The translations under genes were made by a program, and so were the position numbers. A DNA stretch of 10,595 nucleotides, from assembly GCA_023267315.1 (NCBI GenBank), contig JAHFNN010000029.1:1-10595 (forward strand). Reading direction: 5' to 3'. This stretch comes from Candidatus Nomurabacteria bacterium. Its GTDB lineage: Bacteria; Patescibacteriota; Minisyncoccia; Phycocordibacterales; UBA9973. Below the pieces are notes generated by a model. It was not told where the DNA came from. It ran no database searches and saw nothing but the letters and a program-made list of their open reading frames with translations. Positions 6,240-10,595 of this stretch are shown here, piece by piece (position 1 is the stretch's first letter; each line of letters opens with the position of its first letter).

Positions 6240-6737
6240 ATGATAACCAAAGAACAACTTATTGATTCGATTGTGAAGGAACTTCTGATTATTAAGCATT
6301 TGGCTGGCAAGCTTACTCAAGGTGATTTGTCGTATCGTCCAACTGAAAAACAGAGAAGCATGCAGGAACTTCTAGAATATCTCGCATATATTTTCTCGTC
6401 ATCTGTTTCGGTTATTATTTCAGGAGACAGAGGAGGTTATGAAGCAGGAAAAAAAGAAGTAGGAATTGTCACACTTGAAAATTTTACTTCACTTATGGAA
6501 AAGCAGATCGAGAAAGTTCGTGAAAGTATTCTTGGTATAACTGATGATGAGCTTAATACGTCGATTGACGTGTATGGAGTTGATACCCGCGCACTGCATC
6601 TTTTTAATAAAACTCTTAAGTGGTCTGTCGCATATAAAATGCAATTATTCCTTTATATGAAATCTGCTGGTCATACAGAATTAGTAACAGCAAATCTCTG
6701 GCGCGGATCTGATCCTGAGGTGACAGTAAAAGCGTAG
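6240..6737 (+). CDS. DinB-like four-helix protein lacking the metal-binding histidines
   Basis: I place the start at ATG 6240, 1 bp after the VOC stop; a longer reading from 6153 would overlap most of the VOC C-terminus. The 165-residue product has the layout of the DinB/YfiT-like superfamily. A helix with LTQGDLSYRPTEKQRSMQELLEYLAYI (residues 25-51) matches the usual W-x-P...S-x-x-E-L-L-x-H-L element. The helix with LKWSVAYKMQLFLYMKSAGH (126-145) matches the usual H-x-x-x-H-R-x-Q-L...L-R-x-x-G element. The three expected metal ligands are Tyr47, Trp128 and Tyr132 here, so the metal site seems lost. Metal-dependent members act as thiol transferases or isomerases; this one may bind ligand without such chemistry. 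Family assignment is moderate, and the loss of ligands is read by eye from the motif positions. Confidence 0.68.
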   Translation: MITKEQLIDSIVKELLIIKHLAGKLTQGDLSYRPTEKQRSMQELLEYLAYIFSSSVSVIISGDRGGYEAGKKEVGIVTLENFTSLMEKQIEKVRESILGITDDELNTSIDVYGVDTRALHLFNKTLKWSVAYKMQLFLYMKSAGHTELVTANLWRGSDPEVTVKA

Positions 6738-6751
6738 TACATCTTTTCTAC

Positions 6752-7375
6752 ATGAAAAAACAATCTATCTACGAACATACTCGTGCTGTGTACAATAAAC
6801 TCGGTAAGCAATATATAAAAGATAGTAAAAAACTTGATCCTATTGAACGACTCGCATTCGTTAAGAATTTTACAAAAGGCTCACATATTTTAGATGTCGG
6901 TTGTGGTGGTGGTCGGGATTCGAAATTTTTTGCGACAAGTGGTATGTACACAACAGGGATTGATGCATCTGATGTATTTATAGATGAGGCGCGCAAGACA
7001 ATACCAAAAGCAAAATTTATACAAGGAGATTTGCTCAAAATACCATTTCCAAATAATTCTTTTGACGGTATTTGGTCACAGGCGGTATTGCACCACTTGA
7101 AGAGGTCTGATATTCCTAAAGCTATTAAAAAATTCCACCGAATAATGAAACCGGGCGGGTTACTTCATATCCGAGTAAAGAAAGGTAGTGGTGAAGGGTA
7201 TGAAAAAGAGAAGCTTTCAAGATGGAATGACCGATTTTATACATATGTATCCAAGAAAGAACTTGGTGAATATTTAAAGGATGCTGGTTTTAAAATCGTA
7301 CAGTCAGGAATTTTTCCTGACCAATTGAAAAGAAAAAATATGAATTGGATTTTGTTTTGGGCACGGAAATCATAG
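6752..7375 (+). CDS. Class I SAM-dependent methyltransferase
   Basis: The protein has 207 residues with a Rossmann-fold methyltransferase domain. Motif I is ILDVGCGGGRDSKFF (residues 46-60). The acidic residue at the end of strand 2 is Asp71 (GIDASDVFI), motif II is FIQGDLLKIPFPNNSFD (89-105), the post-motif is IWSQAVLHHL (107-116), and motif III is IMKPGGLLHIRV (131-142). It resembles the Methyltransf_11/25 groups of small-molecule methyltransferases, but the substrate cannot be read from the sequence. The N-terminus (YEHTRAVYNKLGKQYIKDS) is the usual helix that covers the SAM site. It starts 14 bp after the DinB-like gene, with no Shine-Dalgarno sequence and no clear -10, so it is probably the third gene of the VOC transcript. 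The stop is TAG. Confidence 0.9.
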   Translation: MKKQSIYEHTRAVYNKLGKQYIKDSKKLDPIERLAFVKNFTKGSHILDVGCGGGRDSKFFATSGMYTTGIDASDVFIDEARKTIPKAKFIQGDLLKIPFPNNSFDGIWSQAVLHHLKRSDIPKAIKKFHRIMKPGGLLHIRVKKGSGEGYEKEKLSRWNDRFYTYVSKKELGEYLKDAGFKIVQSGIFPDQLKRKNMNWILFWARKS

Positions 7376-7397
7376 TTTCTCTATTGGTGCTCTAAAA

Positions 7398-7406
7398 TGT
7401 TACTAT
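7398..7406 (+). promoter_or_regulatory. Extended -10 promoter, leaderless start of the GIY-YIG gene
   Basis: TGTTACTAT combines a TGn extension with TACTAT (7401-7406). Exactly 6 nt follow to the ATG at 7413, so the predicted +1 is the start codon itself. No -35 is evident. It lies in the 37-bp gap after the methyltransferase. Confidence 0.65.
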
Positions 7407-7412
7407 AGGCGT

Positions 7413-7661
7413 ATGTATTTTGTGTACCTCTTAGAATGTGCTGATAAGTCTTTGTATGTAGGGTCGACCAATGACCTTGAGAAACGACTGCATGCGCACA
7501 ATCACTTAAAAAGCGGGGCGCATTACACTAAAATTCGTCGGCCGGTGGTGCTCCGATATTCTGAAAGAGTAAGGACATATGCCAAGGCACGGAAACGTGA
7601 GGCTGAACTCAAACGATTAAAAAGAGAAGAGAAAATAAAATTAATCCATGATGGAAAATAA
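7413..7661 (+). CDS. GIY-YIG domain protein (UPF0213/YhbQ-like)
   Basis: This 82-residue protein consists of a single GIY-YIG nuclease domain. The two halves of the signature are VYL (residues 4-6) and YVG (15-17), followed by the conserved Arg25 in NDLEKRLHAHN. The helix RKREAELKRLKREEK holds Glu63, the likely metal-binding catalytic residue. Stand-alone proteins of this type (YhbQ/UPF0213) are common in bacteria, including CPR genomes. They are thought to be DNA endonucleases, possibly in repair, although biochemical roles are poorly defined. Nothing here suggests a homing or mobile context. The gene has its own leaderless-type promoter, and its last 14 bases overlap the start of the flavoprotein gene in another frame. 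Confidence 0.92.
   Translation: MYFVYLLECADKSLYVGSTNDLEKRLHAHNHLKSGAHYTKIRRPVVLRYSERVRTYAKARKREAELKRLKREEKIKLIHDGK
7636..7641 (+). promoter_or_regulatory. Possible internal -10 inside the GIY-YIG gene
   Basis: TAAAAT lies exactly 6 nt before ATG 7648, reproducing the leaderless spacing. It sits inside coding sequence of an A-rich Lys/Glu stretch, so chance is a serious alternative. Confidence 0.3.
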
Positions 7662-8901
7662 AAATCAAACATATGACGTCATTGTTGTCGGGGGAGGAGC
7701 CTCGGGCATGATGGCGGCTGGCCGAGCGGCAGAGCTTGGCAAAAAGGTACTACTCATCGAGAAGAACAAAAAACTCGGAGAGAAATTAAAAATTTCCGGC
7801 GGTGGTAGATGTAATATCACCAATGCAGAATATGATGAGCGAATATTCTTGAAGCACTATGGAAAGAATGAGCAGTTTCTCTACTCAGCATTTTCACAAT
7901 TTGGTGTGAAGGATGCATTCTCATTTTTTGAGAGTAGGGGGTTGCCACTTGTGGTACAGGCGCGAAAGCGTGCATTTCCGCATACCGAGAAATCGCTTGA
8001 TGTTTATACAACCCTCCTTAAATATCTTCAAGCTGGAAAAGTAAAAATCATCAGTGATTCTCCAGTAACAAAAATAAATACACAAGGTAATAAAATCAGT
8101 TCAGTGTTGTGTGGTAAAAATGAATACGCTGCAGATTCTTTTATCTTGGCGACTGGTGGCGTTTCTCATCCGGAAACTGGCTCGACCGGGGATGGATTCG
8201 GATGGCTGAAAAAACTCGGACATACAGTGTCTAACCCAACACCGACAATCGTTCCGCTCGCGGTAGCAGATGAATGGATTAAAGAGCTCGCGGGTGTATC
8301 GTTATCATTCATGAAAATAACTTTTTTTGGCGAAGGTAAGAAAAAATTCTCTAAGACTGGTAAAATTTTATTTACCCACTTTGGACTTTCTGGTCCGCTC
8401 ATTTTAAATAGCGCAAGTCAGGTTGATGATCTTCTGTATGATGGAGCGGTCACTGCTACTATTGATGCGTATCCTGATACAGATCTTGGAGCGCTTGAAA
8501 AGAAAATAATCTCAGTCTTTGATAAGAATAAAAATAAGATGCTCAAGAATGTTTTCAAAGATATTGCGCCGGAAGGAACTGCGGTGAGTATCTTATCACT
8601 CTTGGAAGATACAGTTCCATCTGATACAAAAGTCCACAGTGTGACAAAAGAACAACGCAAACGTATCGTGCATCTATTAAAAGCATTACCGGTGACTATT
8701 ACGGGTCTCATGGGATTTGATCGCGCAGTGGTGGCTGATGGAGGGATTCCACTTTCAGAAATTGATACTAAAACGATGCGTTCGAAGAAAATAGAGAACC
8801 TTTTCATTACTGGAGATCTGCTCCACATCATCCGTCCGTCTGGTGGCTATTCGCTTCAGCTGTGCTGGACTACCGGCTTTGTGGCGGGGAATAATGCGTA
8901 A
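7648..8901 (+). CDS. FAD-dependent oxidoreductase, HI0933/YhiN family
   Basis: The protein has 417 residues, the usual length of this flavoprotein family. The dinucleotide-binding motif is VIVVGGGASGMMAAGRAAE (residues 11-29), with the ribose-binding acid Glu38 in LLIEKN. The family signature ISGGGRCNITNA (49-60) is intact. A second FAD motif, SFILATGGVSHPETGSTGDG, lies near residue 165. The C-terminal flavin contact is ITGDLLHI followed by GGYSLQLCWTTG (399-410); most relatives have GGYNLQ-x-A-W-x-S-G. The physiological reaction of YhiN/HI0933 proteins is not established. A second possible start is ATG 7651; 7648 is preferred because a TAAAAT lies exactly 6 nt before it. It overlaps the GIY-YIG gene by 14 bp. 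The amidotransferase follows downstream. Confidence 0.93.
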   Translation: MMENKNQTYDVIVVGGGASGMMAAGRAAELGKKVLLIEKNKKLGEKLKISGGGRCNITNAEYDERIFLKHYGKNEQFLYSAFSQFGVKDAFSFFESRGLPLVVQARKRAFPHTEKSLDVYTTLLKYLQAGKVKIISDSPVTKINTQGNKISSVLCGKNEYAADSFILATGGVSHPETGSTGDGFGWLKKLGHTVSNPTPTIVPLAVADEWIKELAGVSLSFMKITFFGEGKKKFSKTGKILFTHFGLSGPLILNSASQVDDLLYDGAVTATIDAYPDTDLGALEKKIISVFDKNKNKMLKNVFKDIAPEGTAVSILSLLEDTVPSDTKVHSVTKEQRKRIVHLLKALPVTITGLMGFDRAVVADGGIPLSEIDTKTMRSKKIENLFITGDLLHIIRPSGGYSLQLCWTTGFVAGNNA

Positions 8902-8915
8902 TTATTATGAGCAAC

Positions 8916-8921
8916 TATAAT
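8916..8921 (+). promoter_or_regulatory. Consensus -10 that fixes the amidotransferase start at 8928
   Basis: A perfect TATAAT is followed by exactly 6 nt (all A) and then ATG 8928. If it is used, translation from the upstream ATG at 8907 is impossible on that transcript, because the hexamer lies inside that longer reading. There is no TGn extension. Confidence 0.55.
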
Positions 8922-8927
8922 AAAAAA

Positions 8928-9629
8928 ATGAAACTACAAATTGTAATGCACGAAAGTTTTGAATCTCCTGCTGCTATAGAAATATGGGCAAAGAATAAGG
9001 GCCATGAGATTACGTATACACGATTGTATAACGGAGATATATTTCCAGAGGAGTGCAATTTTGACTTCCTTGTAATTATGGGTGGTCCACAATCTCCTGC
9101 GACTACACTTCAAGAATGCCCATATTTTGATGCGCAAAAAGAAATTGCTTTTATAAAGAAAGCAATTGATGAAAAAAAGAAATTACTCGGGGTGTGTCTC
9201 GGTGCGCAATTTATCGGGGAGGCGCTTGGTGGACATTTTGAGCATAGCCCCAACAGAGAAATAGGTATCTTTCCGCTCATGCTCACTGAAGATGGAAAAC
9301 AAGATCCAATATTCTCCACTTTTCCAGAAAAATTTATTGTTGGTCACTGGCATGGAGATATGCCAGGACTTACTCCAGAATCTAAGGTACTTGCAACGAG
9401 TGAAGGTTGTCCAAGACAAATAGTTCGCTATGCGCCACATATATACGGTTTTCAATGTCATTTTGAATTTACACGAGAAGCGATTAAGGCAATGATTGAG
9501 AATAATGCAAACGAGTTAGAAAAATACAAAAAAATGCCATATATTCAAACAATAGAACAGTTACAAGAAAATAACTATGGAGAAATGAATAAATTGCTCT
9601 TTAATTTTTTAGACAAAATATCTAGCTGA
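8928..9629 (+). CDS. Class I glutamine amidotransferase domain protein
   Basis: This 233-residue protein is a stand-alone class I glutamine amidotransferase. The chosen start, ATG 8928 (MKLQIVMHESFESPAAIE), gives the beginning usual for relatives, in which the first strand follows at once. The upstream ATG 8907 adds seven residues of low-complexity N/K sequence, and a TATAAT lies between the two. The catalytic triad is visible: Cys90 in LLGVCLGAQFIGEALGG, and His178 and Glu180 in GFQCHFEFT. The oxyanion-region motif is FLVIMGGPQSP (47-57). Relatives include GMP synthase-like amidotransferases of unknown acceptor; the GMP-synthase ATPase domain is absent here. It probably transfers or removes ammonia from glutamine or a gamma-glutamyl compound. 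It ends with the window's only TGA stop, just before the ABC-F promoter. Confidence 0.9.
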   Translation: MKLQIVMHESFESPAAIEIWAKNKGHEITYTRLYNGDIFPEECNFDFLVIMGGPQSPATTLQECPYFDAQKEIAFIKKAIDEKKKLLGVCLGAQFIGEALGGHFEHSPNREIGIFPLMLTEDGKQDPIFSTFPEKFIVGHWHGDMPGLTPESKVLATSEGCPRQIVRYAPHIYGFQCHFEFTREAIKAMIENNANELEKYKKMPYIQTIEQLQENNYGEMNKLLFNFLDKISS

Positions 9630-9642
9630 ATATTATTCTAAA

Positions 9643-9651
9643 TGCTATACT
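9643..9651 (+). promoter_or_regulatory. Extended -10 promoter of the ABC-F gene
   Basis: TGCTATACT combines a TGn extension with TATACT (9646-9651). The ATG at 9662 lies 10 nt downstream, so a 4-5 nt leader is predicted. The bases between (CCTCCATCTA) do not contain a Shine-Dalgarno sequence. Confidence 0.6.
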
Positions 9652-9661
9652 CCTCCATCTA

Positions 9662-10595
9662 ATGGCAAAAAACGAAACCATAGTAAAATTTGAGAAAGTC
9701 TCATTCGAATACGGCATCAATAAACCCATCCTCGACGAGGTGGATTTTTCTATCCGTCGGGGAGCAAAATTAACTCTTATGGGACAAAATGGTGCAGGTA
9801 AAAGTACTATTTTCGGTCTCATTACTGGAGCTCTCGAGCCTGAAAACGGAACGATCAATATTGTGAAGGGCGTGACTATCGCTATCGGTCGACAAGTAAT
9901 TCCGCGGGAAGACTTAGTACTTACAGTGCGAGAATTTTTTGAGAAATGTTTTTCAAAGAAAGTGTATGATATCGATCCCAAAATTGATGAGATTTTGGAA
10001 GTAGTGCATCTGATAGGGCACGAGAAAGTCCACGACCGGCTTATCAAGACATTCTCTGGTGGACAACAAGCCCGACTTCTCCTCGCATCGGCACTTATTC
10101 AAAATCCTGATGTGCTTTTACTTGATGAGCCAACAAACAATTTAGATAAGGCGGGTATCGCGCACCTAACGCAATTCCTGATCAACTATGAGAAAACGGT
10201 CATTGTTATTTCTCACGATGCGGAATTTTTGAATGCGTTTACTGAAGGCGTGCTCTATCTTGATATCTATACGAGAAAAATTGAAAACTATGTCGGAAAC
10301 TATTTCAATGTGGTGAAAGATATTTCGGCACGTATGGAAAAAGAGAATATGAAAAACGCACAGCTTGCCAAAGAAATTCAGGCAAAGAAAGATCAAGCGA
10401 ACAAATTTGCTATGAAAGGAGGAAACTTGCGCGCGGTTGCCAAACGGATGCGTACACTTGCAGCAGAATTGGAAGAAGAGCAAGTGGATGTGCGCAAAGA
10501 AGACAAAGTGATTCGGCCATTCGTGATTCCCACCCAAGAAGATCTGATGGGAGAAATCATAAACATATCTTCATTTACGATGATGAAGAATCACA
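9662..10595 (+). CDS. ABC-F family ATPase, N-terminal part (runs off the window)
   Basis: The frame from ATG 9662 is open to the window end, giving 311 visible residues. These cover the first nucleotide-binding domain and the start of the linker. Walker A is GQNGAGKST (residues 41-49), the signature is FSGGQQARLLLASAL (131-145), Walker B is VLLLDEP (151-157) with the D-loop NNLD (159-162), and the switch His185 sits in VISHD. A charged, Lys/Glu-rich stretch (MEKENMKNAQLAKEIQAKKD) then forms the coiled-coil linker typical of ABC-F proteins. It has no membrane segments. Such proteins bind the ribosomal E site and act as translation factors or antibiotic-resistance protection factors; which applies here cannot be decided from this half. 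It starts 32 bp after the amidotransferase stop with its own promoter. Confidence 0.93.
   Translation, partial: MAKNETIVKFEKVSFEYGINKPILDEVDFSIRRGAKLTLMGQNGAGKSTIFGLITGALEPENGTINIVKGVTIAIGRQVIPREDLVLTVREFFEKCFSKKVYDIDPKIDEILEVVHLIGHEKVHDRLIKTFSGGQQARLLLASALIQNPDVLLLDEPTNNLDKAGIAHLTQFLINYEKTVIVISHDAEFLNAFTEGVLYLDIYTRKIENYVGNYFNVVKDISARMEKENMKNAQLAKEIQAKKDQANKFAMKGGNLRAVAKRMRTLAAELEEEQVDVRKEDKVIRPFVIPTQEDLMGEIINISSFTMMKNH

Noticed and set aside
7413..7661. GIY-YIG gene as a homing endonuclease or mobile element
   Set aside because: The 82-residue stand-alone domain matches the housekeeping UPF0213/YhbQ type; there is no intron, no DNA-binding extension and no flanking repeat.
8418..8831. 137-codon minus-strand frame inside the flavoprotein gene
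   Set aside because: It is antisense to the conserved HI0933 domain, with Ser/Arg-rich shadow composition and no promoter-like site.
9652..9657. CCTCC before the ABC-F start as a ribosome-binding site
   Set aside because: It has the sequence of the anti-Shine-Dalgarno itself, not its complement, so it cannot pair with 16S rRNA.
10166..10537. 123-codon minus-strand frame inside the ABC-F gene
   Set aside because: The + strand frame holds the Walker B-proximal His switch and the linker helix; the antisense product is Phe/His/Cys-rich and unrecognisable.
1..10595. Alternative genetic code (UGA as Gly or Trp, as in Gracilibacteria/SR1)
   Set aside because: Family-length genes contain no in-frame TGA, and the amidotransferase ends at a TGA at its expected length, so the standard code fits.

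Overview
The window looks like a chromosomal segment of a Candidate Phyla Radiation (Patescibacteria, probably Parcubacteria-like) bacterium. The reasons are a CTP synthase with the CPR/archaeal-style SGVGKG loop and an LCYGMQ amidotransferase nucleophile motif, small genes packed with 1-15 bp gaps, moderate-to-low GC, no Shine-Dalgarno sequence in front of any start, and a tRNA gene that does not encode CCA. The standard genetic code fits: family-length ORFs close on TAA, TAG or TGA. The taxonomic call is an inference from these traits, because no rRNA is present.

Layout. Positions 2-3830 form a + strand run: the C-terminal part of the cell-division protein FtsX, CTP synthase (pyrG), an EamA-type 10-TM transporter and a CYTH-domain triphosphate-tunnel protein. 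The last two genes follow pyrG with 3 and 7 bp gaps. A 12-bp perfect hairpin (3847-3874) separates this run from a convergent minus-strand orphan gene (3895-4563). A perfect 16-bp palindrome with a T run lies upstream of that orphan. Next comes a tRNA-Gln(CUG) gene (4633-4703), and 30 bp after it a second, truncated copy of its 3' half (4735-4777).

Downstream of the tRNA, 4824-7375 holds five small single-domain genes of types common in accessory DNA: a RibD-C/dihydrofolate-reductase-like protein, a two-TM GWGWTPA protein, a VOC protein, a DinB-like protein that has lost its metal histidines, and a class I methyltransferase. Then come a GIY-YIG protein overlapping an HI0933-family flavoprotein, a class I glutamine amidotransferase, and an ABC-F ATPase that runs off the right edge.

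The most coherent unexplained signal concerns gene starts. Several begin almost exactly where transcription should begin: a -10 hexamer (TATAAT, TACTAT, TATACA, TAAAAT), often with an extended TGn, lies exactly 6 nt before the ATG, or 7-10 nt in two cases. No gene has a Shine-Dalgarno sequence. This points to widespread leaderless mRNAs and also corrects the amidotransferase start to 8928. The tRNA 3'-half repeat, followed by an accessory-type gene block, is the second signal worth testing. I saw no CRISPR array, transposase, integrase, rRNA or recognisable defence system.
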